A stretch of 64,000 bases of DNA from Croceibacterium xixiisoli. Lineage in GTDB: Bacteria > Pseudomonadota > Alphaproteobacteria > Sphingomonadales > Sphingomonadaceae. The notes under the pieces were generated by a model. The model did not search any database. It was not told the origin of the DNA and was given only the letters and a program-made list of their open reading frames with translations. Numbering within the stretch: position 1 is the first letter of the stretch; every line of letters starts with the position of its first letter. Positions 42,140 through 52,295 of the stretch are shown here, piece by piece. A program made the position numbers and the translations under genes. Location of the stretch: positions 372,001 through 436,000 of the forward strand of contig NZ_WTYJ01000003.1 in assembly GCF_009827305.1 (NCBI RefSeq). Direction: 5' to 3'.

Positions 42140-42223
42140 ATGGGCGACATCATCTGGGTCGGCCTCATCGCCGGCCTGCTGGCTCTGACCCTGCTCTACG
42201 CACGCCTGTGCGACAGCATCTGA
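42140..42223 (+). CDS. 27-residue membrane peptide at head of kdp operon
   Basis: ATG-to-stop frame encoding one hydrophobic helix and the tail LLYARLCDSI (starts MGDIIWVGLIAGLLALTL). I recall similar unnamed micro-ORFs with a (Y/V)xRxCDxL-like end directly before kdpF in other proteobacteria. It is 13 bases before kdpF and on the same strand, so it is probably a real co-expressed peptide. Possible roles are Kdp complex assembly or stability; none is shown. Confidence 0.6.
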   Translation: MGDIIWVGLIAGLLALTLLYARLCDSI

Positions 42224-42236
42224 CGGGGGCGGCGAC

Positions 42237-42326
42237 ATGACCATCGATCTCTGGCTGGCGGCGATCACCGCGCTGGGCCTTCTCCTTTATCTCGTGGCCG
42301 TGCTCCTGCGGCCCGAACGCTTCTGA
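42237..42326 (+). CDS. kdpF: KdpF, small subunit of potassium-transporting ATPase
   Basis: 29-residue single-helix peptide ([20 protein letters not shown], ending ALLRPERF-like in VLLRPERF). The LLRPERF end is the hallmark of KdpF, which stabilises the KdpABC complex in the inner membrane. It lies 13 bases before kdpA. Confidence 0.88.
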   Translation: MTIDLWLAAITALGLLLYLVAVLLRPERF

Positions 42327-42339
42327 AAGCGAGCACACC

Positions 42340-44043
42340 ATGACCGTCGAGGGATGGATCCTGATCGCCTTGTTCGTGGCGATCCTGCTGGCGCTGGCCA
42401 AGCCCGTGGGGCTGTGGCTGTTTGCGCTGTACGAAGGGCGGCGGACGCCGCTGCATATGGTGCTGGGGCCGGTCGAACGGGGGTTCTACCGCCTGTCCGG
42501 CATCGATCCGAACGAGGATCAGAGCTGGCGCCGCTACGCCGTGCATATGCTGATCTTCAATGTGGCGCTGTTGTTGTTCACCTATGTGATCCTGCGCCTG
42601 CAGGCGGTGTTGCCGCTCAATCCGCAGGGGCTGGGGCCGGTGTCGGATCATCTGGCCTTCAACACCGCGATCAGCTTCACCGCCAACACCAATTGGCAGA
42701 GCTATGGCGGGGAAGCGACCATGTCGAACCTCAGCCAGATGCTGGGCCTGACGATTCACAATTTCCTGTCCGCCGCGACGGGCATTGCGCTCGCCTTCGC
42801 GCTGTTTCGTGGTTTCGCGCGGCGCAGCGCGGCCGGGATCGGCAATTTCTGGGCCGATGTGACGCGGGTGACGCTCTATCTGCTGCTGCCGCTGTGCGTG
42901 GTTCTGGCGGTGTTCTACATCGCCAGCGGCGTGCCGCAGACCCTGGCCGGTCCGGTCGATGTGACCACGCTGGAAGGCGCGCGGCAGACGCTGGCGCTGG
43001 GGCCGGTGGCCAGCCAGGAAGCGATCAAGATGCTGGGCACCAATGGTGGCGGCTTCTTCAACGCCAACAGCGCCCATCCGTTCGAAAGCCCGACCGCGCT
43101 GACCAATCTGGTGCAGATGCTCTCGATCTTCCTGATCGGCGTCGGCCTGACCTACACTTTCGGCAAGGCTGTGGGCAACACGCGCCAGGGCTGGGCGATC
43201 CTGGCCGCGATGATGGCGCTGTTCCTGGCGGGCACGGCCATCGTGTACTGGCAGGAAGCCGCCGGCAATCCGAATCTCCATGCGCTGGGCGTCATGGGCG
43301 GCAATATGGAGGGCAAGGAAGTCCGCTTCGGCATTGCAGCCTCGGCGCTGTTTTCCGTGGTGACCACGGCGGCCAGTTGCGGTGCGGTCAACGCTATGCA
43401 TGACAGCTTCACCCCGCTGGGCGGGATGATCCCGCTGTTCAACATGCAATTGGGGGAGGTCGTGATCGGCGGCGTGGGCGCCGGTATCTATGGCTTCCTG
43501 CTGTTTGCCATTCTCGCGGTGTTCGTCGCCGGGCTGATGGTCGGCCGCACGCCCGAATATGTCGGCAAGAAGATCGAAGGAAAGGAAGTCAAGCTGGCTG
43601 TGCTCGCCATTGCGGTGCTGCCTTTGATCATCCTGAGCTTCACCGCCATTGCGTCCGTGCTGGATGCAGGGCTGGCCGGGCCGCTCAACAAGGGGCCACA
43701 CGGCTTCTCGGAAATCCTCTATGCCTTCACCAGCGCGGTGGCGAACAATGGTTCGGCCTTTGCCGGGCTGACCGCCAACACCCCGTTCTACAACGCGATG
43801 CTGGGTGTGGCGATCTGGATGGGGCGGTTCTTCGTCATCGTGCCGATGCTGGCCATCGCCGGCAGCCTGGCAGCCAAGAAATATGTGCCCGAAACCGCCG
43901 GTTCCTTCCCCACCACCGGTCCGCTGTGGACCGGGCTGCTGATCGGCATCGTGCTGATCGTGGGCGGTCTCACCTTCCTGCCAGGCCTCGCGCTTGGTCC
44001 GATCGCCGATCATCTCGCGATGATCCGCGGGCAACTCTACTGA
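42340..44043 (+). CDS. kdpA: potassium-transporting ATPase subunit A (KdpA)
   Basis: Channel-like K+-binding subunit of the high-affinity Kdp pump, 567 aa, with ten membrane helices. Four selectivity-filter-like loops are visible: [43 protein letters not shown] and [13 protein letters not shown]. The N-terminus [19 protein letters not shown] and length are typical. Confidence 0.97.
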   Translation: MTVEGWILIALFVAILLALAKPVGLWLFALYEGRRTPLHMVLGPVERGFYRLSGIDPNEDQSWRRYAVHMLIFNVALLLFTYVILRLQAVLPLNPQGLGPVSDHLAFNTAISFTANTNWQSYGGEATMSNLSQMLGLTIHNFLSAATGIALAFALFRGFARRSAAGIGNFWADVTRVTLYLLLPLCVVLAVFYIASGVPQTLAGPVDVTTLEGARQTLALGPVASQEAIKMLGTNGGGFFNANSAHPFESPTALTNLVQMLSIFLIGVGLTYTFGKAVGNTRQGWAILAAMMALFLAGTAIVYWQEAAGNPNLHALGVMGGNMEGKEVRFGIAASALFSVVTTAASCGAVNAMHDSFTPLGGMIPLFNMQLGEVVIGGVGAGIYGFLLFAILAVFVAGLMVGRTPEYVGKKIEGKEVKLAVLAIAVLPLIILSFTAIASVLDAGLAGPLNKGPHGFSEILYAFTSAVANNGSAFAGLTANTPFYNAMLGVAIWMGRFFVIVPMLAIAGSLAAKKYVPETAGSFPTTGPLWTGLLIGIVLIVGGLTFLPGLALGPIADHLAMIRGQLY

Positions 44044-44056
44044 TTGGGGCCGGCAT

Positions 44057-46087
44057 ATGAGCCAGAATACTCCCAAATCGCTGTTCACCGCGGATCTGAT
44101 CGTCCCGGCGCTGGGCGATTCCTTCCGCAAGCTCAATCCCCGCGAACTGATCCGCAATCCGGTGATGTTCACCACCGCCATCGTGGCCGTGCTCCTGACC
44201 GTATTGCTCGTGATCGGGCAGGATGGGCTGGCAACCGGCTTCAAGCTGCAACTCGTCATCTGGCTGTGGCTGACGGTGCTGTTCGGCACCTTCGCCGAAG
44301 CCCTGGCGGAGGGGCGGGGCAAGGCGCAGGCCGCATCGCTGCGCGCCACCAAGGCGGATCTGACCGCCAATCGCGTCAAGAACGGCGGCACCGAAGCGGT
44401 CGCGGCCAGCGCCCTGCGGGCAGGCGATCTGGTGCTGGTGGAAACCGGCGAGCTGATCCCTGCCGATGGCGAGGTGGTCGAAGGCGTGGCTTCGGTCAAT
44501 GAAGCGGCCATCACCGGCGAATCCGCCCCCGTTATCCGCGAAGCAGGCGGCGATCGGTCCGCCGTGACCGCCGGCACCCGCGTGATATCGGATTATATCA
44601 AGGTCCGCGTGACGCAGGAACCGGGGCAGGGCTTCCTCGACCGCATGATCGCGCTGGTGGAAGGGGCCGAGCGGCAGAAGACGCCCAATGAAATCGCCCT
44701 GACCATTCTGCTGGTCGGGCTGACGATCATCTTCCTGATCGCGGTCGGCACGATTCCCGGCTTCGCATCCTATGCCGGCGGATCGATCCCGGTCACCATT
44801 CTGGCGGCGCTGCTGATCACGCTGATCCCGACCACCATCGCCGCGCTGCTCTCTGCCATCGGGATCGCCGGGATGGACCGGCTGGTGCGTTTCAACGTGC
44901 TGGCCAAATCCGGCCGCGCGGTGGAGGCCGCAGGCGATATCGACACGCTGCTGCTCGACAAGACCGGCACCATCACGATCGGTGATCGCCAGGCGACCGA
45001 GTTCCGCCCGCTGGCGGGCATTCGGGTGGAAGATCTGGCGGAAACGGCGCTGCTGGCCAGCCTGGCCGATGAAACCCCGGAAGGGCGATCGATCGTTACC
45101 CTGGCGCGCGAGGCATTTCATGTCGCGACCGCCAGCCTGCCGACCGGGGCAGAGGTGATCGGCTTCACCGCGCAGACCCGCATTTCCGGCGTCAGCATGA
45201 ACGGCACCCTGATTCAGAAGGGGGCGGTGGATTCGATCCTGACGGCGAATCCCGACATCGGCGAAACGCCCGCCGCCGCCGAATTGCGCCGCATCACCGA
45301 CGATATCGCGCGCAGCGGGGGCACCCCGCTGGCCGTGGCGCGCGATGGGCGGCTGCTCGGCGCGATCTTCCTCAAGGATATCGTCAAGGCCGGCATCCGG
45401 GAGCGTTTCGGCGAATTGCGCCGCATGGGCATCCGCACGGTGATGATCACGGGCGACAATCGGCTGACCGCCGCCGCCATCGCGGCCGAGGCAGGGGTGG
45501 ATGATTTCCTGGCGCAGGCCACCCCGGAAGACAAGCTGGCGCTGATCCGCAAGGAACAGGCCGATGGCAAGCTGGTAGCCATGTGCGGCGATGGCACCAA
45601 TGACGCCCCGGCGCTGGCCCAGTCCGACGTGGGCGTTGCCATGAACACCGGCACGCAGGCCGCGCGCGAGGCGGGCAATATGGTCGATCTCGACAGCGAT
45701 CCGACCAAGCTGATCGAGATCGTCGGGCTGGGTAAGCAATTGCTGATGACGCGCGGGGCGCTGACGACATTTTCCGTCGCCAATGACGTCGCCAAATATT
45801 TCGCGATCATCCCGGCCATGTTCGTCGTGCTCTATCCGGGGCTGGGCGTGCTCAATGTCATGGGGCTGGTGACGCCCGAAAGCGCGATCCTGTCGGCGAT
45901 CATCTTCAACGCCATCATCATCCCGCTGCTGGTGCCGCTGGCGCTGAAAGGGGTGAAGTACCGCCCTGCCGGTGCCGGGGCGCTGCTCGGCCGCAATCTG
46001 GCCATTTACGGCCTTGGCGGTCTGGTCGCGCCGTTCATCGGCATCAAGCTCATCGATCTGACCGTCAACGGTCTGGGTCTCGTTTAG
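44057..46087 (+). CDS. kdpB: potassium-transporting ATPase subunit B (KdpB)
   Basis: P-type ATPase catalytic subunit, 676 aa. The phosphorylated aspartate is in [10 protein letters not shown] near 303, the actuator motif is [10 protein letters not shown] near 155, and [14 protein letters not shown] near 515 is the hinge. [20 protein letters not shown] is characteristic of KdpB. Thirteen bases after kdpA. Confidence 0.97.
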   Translation: MSQNTPKSLFTADLIVPALGDSFRKLNPRELIRNPVMFTTAIVAVLLTVLLVIGQDGLATGFKLQLVIWLWLTVLFGTFAEALAEGRGKAQAASLRATKADLTANRVKNGGTEAVAASALRAGDLVLVETGELIPADGEVVEGVASVNEAAITGESAPVIREAGGDRSAVTAGTRVISDYIKVRVTQEPGQGFLDRMIALVEGAERQKTPNEIALTILLVGLTIIFLIAVGTIPGFASYAGGSIPVTILAALLITLIPTTIAALLSAIGIAGMDRLVRFNVLAKSGRAVEAAGDIDTLLLDKTGTITIGDRQATEFRPLAGIRVEDLAETALLASLADETPEGRSIVTLAREAFHVATASLPTGAEVIGFTAQTRISGVSMNGTLIQKGAVDSILTANPDIGETPAAAELRRITDDIARSGGTPLAVARDGRLLGAIFLKDIVKAGIRERFGELRRMGIRTVMITGDNRLTAAAIAAEAGVDDFLAQATPEDKLALIRKEQADGKLVAMCGDGTNDAPALAQSDVGVAMNTGTQAAREAGNMVDLDSDPTKLIEIVGLGKQLLMTRGALTTFSVANDVAKYFAIIPAMFVVLYPGLGVLNVMGLVTPESAILSAIIFNAIIIPLLVPLALKGVKYRPAGAGALLGRNLAIYGLGGLVAPFIGIKLIDLTVNGLGLV

Positions 46088-46099
46088 GAGGATCCCATC

Positions 46100-46693
46100 A
46101 TGGGTTCAGATCTCAAAACCGCATTCCGCCCGGCGATCAGCATGACGATCCTGTTCGCCCTGTTGCTGGGCATCGCCTATCCGCTGGCCATGACCGGTGT
46201 CGGCCAGGCGCTGTTCCCGTCGCAGGCCAATGGCAGCCTGATCACGCAGGATGGCAAAATCATCGGCTCTTCGGTGGTGGGGCAGGCCTTTGTGGGGGAA
46301 CGCTATTTCCACACGCGCCCGTCGGCGGCCGGGGCGGATGGCTATGACGGGCTGGCATCCTCCGGTTCCAATCTCGGGCCGACCAGCCAGGCCCTGATCG
46401 ATCGGGTTGCGGCCGATGTCGAACAGAAACGCGCGCAAGGCGTGACCGAGGCGGTGCCGGCTGACATGGTCACTGCATCGGGTTCGGGGCTTGATCCGGA
46501 TATCTCGCCCGATGCAGCTCTGGCCCAGGTTTCCCGCGTCTCTGCTGCACGCGGTCTGGCACAGGTCGATGTGCGCGATCTGGTGGAACGGTCCATCCAG
46601 CGCCCCTTGCTGGGATTTCTGGGCGAAGATCGGGTCAATGTGCTCGAACTCAATCGACAGCTCGACCGGCTCGGCAGTACAACCGCCCGGTGA
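46100..46693 (+). CDS. kdpC: potassium-transporting ATPase subunit C (KdpC)
   Basis: Periplasm-facing accessory subunit, 197 aa, with one N-terminal helix (MTILFALLLGIAYPLAMTGV). Conserved VVGQAFVGERYFHTRPSAAG, ASSGSNLGPTSQ and the C-terminal VNVLELNRQLD are present. AGGAGG lies before the ATG. The stop overlaps the kdpD start (TGATG). Confidence 0.96.
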   Translation: MGSDLKTAFRPAISMTILFALLLGIAYPLAMTGVGQALFPSQANGSLITQDGKIIGSSVVGQAFVGERYFHTRPSAAGADGYDGLASSGSNLGPTSQALIDRVAADVEQKRAQGVTEAVPADMVTASGSGLDPDISPDAALAQVSRVSAARGLAQVDVRDLVERSIQRPLLGFLGEDRVNVLELNRQLDRLGSTTAR

Positions 46694-49359
46694 TGGCGGA
46701 TGACAGCAGACCGGACCCTGACGCTCTCCTGCGCATAGCCGCGCAGGAAGGGCGTGGCCGCCTCAAGGTTTTCCTCGGGGCGGCGCCGGGCGTCGGCAAG
46801 ACCTGGGAAATGCTGAGCGACGGCGCGGAGCGCCGGAAGGCCGGGGCCGATGTGGTGGTCGGCGTGGTGGAAACCCATGGCCGGGCGGAAACCGAGGCGC
46901 TGACCCGCGGGCATGAGATCATTCCCCGGCGCAGCGAAGCCTATCAGGGGCGCCAGCTGACCGAAATGGACATGGACGCCATTCTGGCGCGGCGCCCGGG
47001 CCTGGTGCTGGTCGATGAACTGGCCCACAGCAATGCGCCGGGCAGCCGCCACCCCAAGCGGTATCAGGATGTGGAAGAACTGCTGGCGGCGGGGATCGAC
47101 GTTTATTCGACTATCAACATCCAGCACATCGAAAGCCTGAACGACATCGTCGCTTCCTTTACCCATGTCCGGGTGCGGGAAACCGTGCCGGACCGGATTC
47201 TGGAAAGCGCGGAGATCGAAGTCGTCGACATTCCGCCGGACGAACTGATCGAGCGGCTGAAGCAGGGCAAGGTCTATATCCCGCAGGAAGCGACGCGGGC
47301 GCTCAACCACTTCTTTTCCAAATCGAACCTGTCGGCGCTGCGCGAACTGGCGCTGCGCCGGGCGGCGCAGGCCGTGGATTCGCAGATGCTGGAACATGTG
47401 CGCCAGCATGCGCTGTCGGGCAGCTGGGCCAGCGGAGACCGGGTGGTGGTCGCGGTCAGCGAGGCTCCTGATGCGGATCGGCTGATCCGGGCCGGCAAGC
47501 GCATGGCCGATGCCCTGCGTGCCAGCTGGACGGCGGTGCATGTCGATACGCCGCGCAGCCGCGCCTTCGATGAAGATGATCGCAAGCGGTTGGCCAACGC
47601 GCTCAACCTGGCCAACCAGCTGGGCGGAACGGTCGTTTCCGTGCCGGCGGCCGATGTGGTGGAAGGGCTGGCATCCTACACCCGCGAAGTGCGCGCCACC
47701 CAGCTGATCCTCGGCCATTCCGCCCATGCCGCCTGGTATGCCCCCTGGCGCAGGCCCGTGGCGGACCAGATCCTGCAGGCCGGCGGCGATCTGGCGGTGC
47801 ATGTGCTGCCGACGAAGGCGCAATCCACGCGCGGGCGGCGGCTCTATCTCCCCTCATGGCGGGCGGGGCCGACTTCGGCCTATGGCTGGACCCTGCTGAT
47901 GGTGGCGGCGGTGACCGGATCGGGACTGGCGCTGTTCCAGGTGCTTGATCTCGCCAATGTCGGCCTGCTCTATCTGCTGCCGGTGATGGTGGCATCCAGC
48001 CTGTTCGGCCTGCGGGCGGGCCTGTTCGCCGGGGTGGCATCCTCTCTGGCGTATAATTTCCTGTTCCTGCCGCCGACCGGATCGCTGACCATCGCCAATC
48101 CGGAAAATGTCGTTTCCATCGTCGTGCTGCTGGGCGTGGCCTTCGTCACCAGCCAGTTTTCCGCCCGCATCCGCGATCAGGCCGAACTGGCCGGATCGAG
48201 CGCGCGGGAAAATGCCGCCCAGGCCGGTTTCCTGCGGCAGATCAGTGCCACCGGCAATGAAGAGGAACTGCTGCAGACCATTTGCGGAGAAATCCGGCGG
48301 ATGTTTGCGGTGCGCACCGCCCTGCTGGTGGCAGCTTCCGGCGGGCCGCAATTGCGCGCCGCCGTGCCGCCCGAAAACCGGTTCGACACGATCGAGCTGG
48401 CGGCTGCCCAATGGGCGATGGAAAAGAACCAGCCCGCCGGTCTGGGGTCGGATACGCTGACCGCATCGGACTGGCTGTTCTATCCGCTGCGGGCGGCGGG
48501 CAAGGTCGTGGCCGTGATCGGCCTGGCGACGGAGGATGGCAGCCAGCCGATCCGTTCCGATGACATTCCGCTGCTCATGAGCCTGCTCGATCAGGCGGCG
48601 CTGGTGCTGGAACGCATGCAGCTGGAAGATGAATTGCGCGACATCGCCCAGCTCAAGGATCGGGACCGGTTGCGGGCGGCGCTGCTGTCTTCGGTCAGCC
48701 ATGATCTGCGCACGCCGCTGACCGCCATTCTGGGGATCACCCAGGAATTGCGGGGCGCGGTGCAGGATGACAGACTCGACATGCTGGAAAGCGAGGCGCA
48801 GCGGCTCAATCGCTTCATCGCGAACCTGCTGGATATGGCGCGGGTCGAAGCCGGCGTGATCCGGCTGAAGCTGGAACCCGTCGACCTGACCGACGCCATT
48901 GGCAGCGCCGTGCACGACACCCGCCGCGCGCTGGCCGGGCATGATATCGAACTGGATGTTTCGCCCAGCCTGCCGCTGGTGATGGTGGATGCGCAGCTGT
49001 TCCATCACTGCCTGATCAACCTGCTCGACAATGCCGGCCGCTATGCCGATCCGGGCACGCCGGTGCGGATTGCCGCCGAACGCCGGCCGGGCGCGCTGTG
49101 CCTGTCCATCCTGGATCAGGGGCCGGGAATACCGGCAGGCCGGGAGGGCGAGATTTTCGAAACCTTCATCCGGATCGAAGGATCCGACCGTTCCAAGACC
49201 GGCACCGGCCTGGGCCTGGCCATCGTGAAGGCCTTTGCCGAAGCGATGGGGCTGACCGCCGAAGCGGCCAATCGCGATGAGCCGAGGGGGGCGAGGTTCT
49301 CCCTCTTGTTCCCGGACAACAGGCTGGTGCGCGAACCCGATCAGGAGCAATTGCTGTGA
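46693..49359 (+). CDS. kdpD: sensor histidine kinase KdpD
   Basis: Membrane sensor of K+ limitation and turgor, 888 aa. N-terminal KdpD domain with the Walker-type GAAPGVGKTWEML near 33-45 and VDELAHSN. A USP-like domain covers about 250-370, the four-helix DUF4118 region 395-500 and a GAF domain 520-650. The kinase core has the phosphorylated histidine in SVSHDLRTPL near 675, the N box LINLLDNAGRYADPG and G boxes ILDQGPGIP and GTGLGLAIVKAF. ATG 46693 is used rather than the overlapping GTG at 46690. Confidence 0.95.
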   Translation: MADDSRPDPDALLRIAAQEGRGRLKVFLGAAPGVGKTWEMLSDGAERRKAGADVVVGVVETHGRAETEALTRGHEIIPRRSEAYQGRQLTEMDMDAILARRPGLVLVDELAHSNAPGSRHPKRYQDVEELLAAGIDVYSTINIQHIESLNDIVASFTHVRVRETVPDRILESAEIEVVDIPPDELIERLKQGKVYIPQEATRALNHFFSKSNLSALRELALRRAAQAVDSQMLEHVRQHALSGSWASGDRVVVAVSEAPDADRLIRAGKRMADALRASWTAVHVDTPRSRAFDEDDRKRLANALNLANQLGGTVVSVPAADVVEGLASYTREVRATQLILGHSAHAAWYAPWRRPVADQILQAGGDLAVHVLPTKAQSTRGRRLYLPSWRAGPTSAYGWTLLMVAAVTGSGLALFQVLDLANVGLLYLLPVMVASSLFGLRAGLFAGVASSLAYNFLFLPPTGSLTIANPENVVSIVVLLGVAFVTSQFSARIRDQAELAGSSARENAAQAGFLRQISATGNEEELLQTICGEIRRMFAVRTALLVAASGGPQLRAAVPPENRFDTIELAAAQWAMEKNQPAGLGSDTLTASDWLFYPLRAAGKVVAVIGLATEDGSQPIRSDDIPLLMSLLDQAALVLERMQLEDELRDIAQLKDRDRLRAALLSSVSHDLRTPLTAILGITQELRGAVQDDRLDMLESEAQRLNRFIANLLDMARVEAGVIRLKLEPVDLTDAIGSAVHDTRRALAGHDIELDVSPSLPLVMVDAQLFHHCLINLLDNAGRYADPGTPVRIAAERRPGALCLSILDQGPGIPAGREGEIFETFIRIEGSDRSKTGTGLGLAIVKAFAEAMGLTAEAANRDEPRGARFSLLFPDNRLVREPDQEQLL

Positions 49360-50057
49360 CCGATATCGCCAGGGTTCTGATCGTCGATGACGAACCGCAC
49401 ATCCGCCGGCTGCTGCGCACGACGCTGGAACGCGCATCCTATGGGGTGGTGGAGGCGGAAAACGCCCGGGCCGCGATGGATCGGCTGACCGATGCCAGCC
49501 CCGATGTGGTGCTGCTGGATCTGGGCCTGCCGGATCGGGACGGGCTGGAACTGATCCCCCTGATCAGGAAGCAATCGACCGCGACCCTGCTGGTGGTGTC
49601 AGCCCGCGAAGCGACCGATCTGAAGGTGGCGGCGCTGGACCTGGGCGCGGATGATTATGTGACCAAGCCGTTCGACAGCGAAGAACTGCTCGCCCGCGTG
49701 CGCACGGCCCTGCGCCATCGCATTCACCAGCAGGGGGCGCAGTCTTCGGTCGTGGCCGGCGATGTCGAGATCGACCTGGTCAATCGCCGCGTGCTGAAGG
49801 GCGAAGTCGATGTGCATCTGACGCCCAAGGAATATGGCGTGGTGGCCGAGCTGGCCAAATTCCCCGGCCGGGTGATCACGCATCAACAGCTGATGAGCGC
49901 CGTCTGGCCGCATGATTATGAACGCCACATCGAATATCTGCGCGTGGTGATCCGCAACATCCGGCAGAAGATCGAAACCGATGTCAGCCGCCCGGCGATC
50001 CTGGTCAATGAATTGGGCGTGGGATACCGGCTGCTTGGGGGCGATCCGGCGGGCTGA
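49356..50057 (+). CDS. kdpE: response regulator KdpE
   Basis: OmpR-family activator of the kdp operon, 233 aa. The receiver has the acidic pair (LIVDDEP), phospho-aspartate D55 in VVLLDLGLPDRDGLE and K in DDYVTKPF. The winged helix contains LTPKEYGVVAELAKFPGRVI and ends in VNELGVGYRL. The GTG start overlaps the kdpD stop (GTGA). Confidence 0.96.
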   Translation: MTDIARVLIVDDEPHIRRLLRTTLERASYGVVEAENARAAMDRLTDASPDVVLLDLGLPDRDGLELIPLIRKQSTATLLVVSAREATDLKVAALDLGADDYVTKPFDSEELLARVRTALRHRIHQQGAQSSVVAGDVEIDLVNRRVLKGEVDVHLTPKEYGVVAELAKFPGRVITHQQLMSAVWPHDYERHIEYLRVVIRNIRQKIETDVSRPAILVNELGVGYRLLGGDPAG

Positions 50058-50081
50058 CTGTCCATACGCGGATCGAGAGGG

Positions 50082-51224
50082 TCAGGATGTTGTTCCGCCC
50101 AGAAATACCGTTTTGGGAATATGGGTGATGCGGCAGGCCAGATCGGCTTCGCCCGAGGCGACGATGTAGTGATCGCCTGCGTCCACGATGCCAGTGGTGA
50201 ACACGACATCATGGAGATACATCTGGTGTTCGATCGGGCGGGTGAGCGCCGGATCGGCTTCGAGCAGCGGGGCATGATCGGTGCGGATCACGATGGCGGG
50301 ATCGTGCCGGTCCAGGATCGACCAATAGGTGCGATAGATGCCGACGATGCCATTGGGCTCCACCCCGTGCCACAGGGTCAGCCAGCCCTCTTCGGTCAGG
50401 ATGGGCGGCGTGCCCCCGCCCATCCGCGCGGTCGCCACGGTGGCGGCGTGCGGGCGGATGCCCGGCTTGCGATAGGGTTTCCAGAAATGACCATCGGGTG
50501 ACAGCGCCAGATTGATCGACGGGCCCGGGCGCCATTCGCTGCCCGGTGGATAGGCGAAATAGAGATCGCCCAACGGGCGCGTCTGCGCCCAGTAATGACC
50601 ATCGATCAGCCCTTCGAAAATCAGCATGTCCTTGTTCTGATGATCGAGCACGACGTCTTCGAAAATCCAGTCCAGCCCGTTCGTGGAGCTGTAGAGCGTG
50701 GTGGAGTGGCGTTCCGGGCTGACCGAGCAGGTCGTCATGAGATAGCGGTCACCGATCCGGCTGATCCGCGCGTCTTCGATGCCATAGCATTGCAGGCTGC
50801 TGTTCGGCGCAATGGCGCGATCATAATGCAAGGCGATGATGGAAAGGCCATCGGGTGCAAGTTCCACCGGCAGCAACCATGACAGGGAGGTGAGCGCCAT
50901 CACTTTCCACCCCGGCCCCGTCAGCATGAATTTGCGCGGATCGGAGGTGTCGACATGTTCGAGCGGCCAGGCATCCAGCACGAAGCGGCCATCGCCATTC
51001 TCCCCATCCCAGCGGATCGCATGGACGTGGCCATCATGGATGGGGCGGCGCAAAGCCTCCGCAATGCGGACCATCATCAGCAGATTGCCGTTGGGCAGGC
51101 GGGTCAGCCCGGGATTGAAGGCGCCCAGGACATGGGTTTCCGCCGAAAAATGCCCGGCCAGTGGGGATCGGGCCAGATCGATATCATCCGGGACGAGCAC
51201 GAGCTGATCTTCGGTATAGGGCAT
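50082..51224 (-). CDS. glycoside hydrolase family 130-type protein
   Basis: Five-bladed beta-propeller protein, 380 aa, resembling GH130 (beta-mannoside phosphorylases/mannosidases). Supporting stretches are GAFNPGLTRLPNGNLLMMVR, CYGIEDARISRIGDRYLMT, MGGGTPPILTEEGWLTLWHG and HDVVFTTGIVDAGDHYIVASG. The ATG at 51224 has GGAGG five bases upstream; a slightly longer frame lacks it. It is cytoplasmic (no signal) and convergent with kdpE. Substrate uncertain; there is no sugar transporter nearby. Confidence 0.8.
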   Translation of the reverse strand: MPYTEDQLVLVPDDIDLARSPLAGHFSAETHVLGAFNPGLTRLPNGNLLMMVRIAEALRRPIHDGHVHAIRWDGENGDGRFVLDAWPLEHVDTSDPRKFMLTGPGWKVMALTSLSWLLPVELAPDGLSIIALHYDRAIAPNSSLQCYGIEDARISRIGDRYLMTTCSVSPERHSTTLYSSTNGLDWIFEDVVLDHQNKDMLIFEGLIDGHYWAQTRPLGDLYFAYPPGSEWRPGPSINLALSPDGHFWKPYRKPGIRPHAATVATARMGGGTPPILTEEGWLTLWHGVEPNGIVGIYRTYWSILDRHDPAIVIRTDHAPLLEADPALTRPIEHQMYLHDVVFTTGIVDAGDHYIVASGEADLACRITHIPKTVFLGGTTS

Positions 51225-51302
51225 GCAGCCTCCGCAATCCAAGCCGTTTCAGTCAAAGGCGTGTGGTCTTCCGGGCATGCAACGCGGCAGCGGGACTATG
51301 GT

Positions 51303-52097
51303 TCACGGGCACGGATTTGCCGGCGTATCGCTCAGTTCGATCCACACCGGGGCATGATCGCTCGACTTTTCCCACGCCCGGGGGCGCCGATCGACCTGGC
51401 CCGCATGCAGCAGCCGGGCGGCCAGCGGGTTGAGCAGGAGATGATCTATCCGCAGCCCGGCATTGCGTTGGAAGGCGCCGCGCCAATAGGCCCAGAAGGA
51501 GTAGATGGTCTCCTGCGGATGCAGATGGCGGATTGCATCGACCCAACCCTGCGCCAGCAATCGCCGGTATGCCGCCCGCACTTCGGGCGCGAACAGCGCG
51601 TCATCCTGCCAGCGTTCGGGGGCGTAGACGTCCTGATCTTCGGGCATCACGTTGAAGTCACCGGCAATGACCACGGGCGCTTCAAGCCGGACGAGTTCGG
51701 CCAGATGCGCGTGGAGCCGATCGAACCATTGCAGCTTGTAATCGAATTTCGGCCCCGGGCGGGGGTTGCCATTGGGCAGATAGAGCGCGGCGAACAGCAC
51801 GCCGTTGATCGCCGCCTCTATATAGCGGCTTTGATCGTCATCCGGATCGCCGGGCAGGCCCCGGCGGGTTTCGTGAATCTGGCCGATGCGGCTGAGCAGG
51901 GCGACCCCGTTCCACCGGCTCTGCCCCTGCCAGATCGCCTCATAGCCGGCCGCGCGCAGAGCATCTTGCGGGAAGGCGGTTTGCGGAGCCTTGAGTTCCT
52001 GCAGCGCGACAACATCGGGCCGGGCGAGCTTGAGCCAGCGCAGCAGCACGGGCAGCCGGCTGTTGATCCCGTTCACATTGTAGGTCGCGATTTTCAT
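51303..52097 (-). CDS. xthA: exodeoxyribonuclease III
   Basis: AP endonuclease/3'-5' exonuclease of base-excision repair, 264 aa, ExoIII family. Metal and catalytic motifs are TYNVNGINSRL, LQELKAPQTAFP, VIAGDFNVMPEDQDVY, the LRIDHLLLN loop and SSDHAPVWIEL. Divergent from the formate/nitrite-type channel gene. Confidence 0.95.
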   Translation of the reverse strand: MKIATYNVNGINSRLPVLLRWLKLARPDVVALQELKAPQTAFPQDALRAAGYEAIWQGQSRWNGVALLSRIGQIHETRRGLPGDPDDDQSRYIEAAINGVLFAALYLPNGNPRPGPKFDYKLQWFDRLHAHLAELVRLEAPVVIAGDFNVMPEDQDVYAPERWQDDALFAPEVRAAYRRLLAQGWVDAIRHLHPQETIYSFWAYWRGAFQRNAGLRIDHLLLNPLAARLLHAGQVDRRPRAWEKSSDHAPVWIELSDTPANPCP

Positions 52098-52295
52098 GAA
52101 GCACCTGGAGCAACCCGCAAGAGCCTAAACGCGGGCGGGCCAAAGCGGATCCATCGCCGGGTATGGCGGCAATGCTGTGGACTGATGGAACGATCGCGAC
52201 CGGTGCCGGTTCGTTTCAGACATGACGCCTGCCCGCGCGCTGAGGCCCCCGTCCGGATGTTTCCAGCACGTTCGCCAACTGAAAGAGGGACAGAC

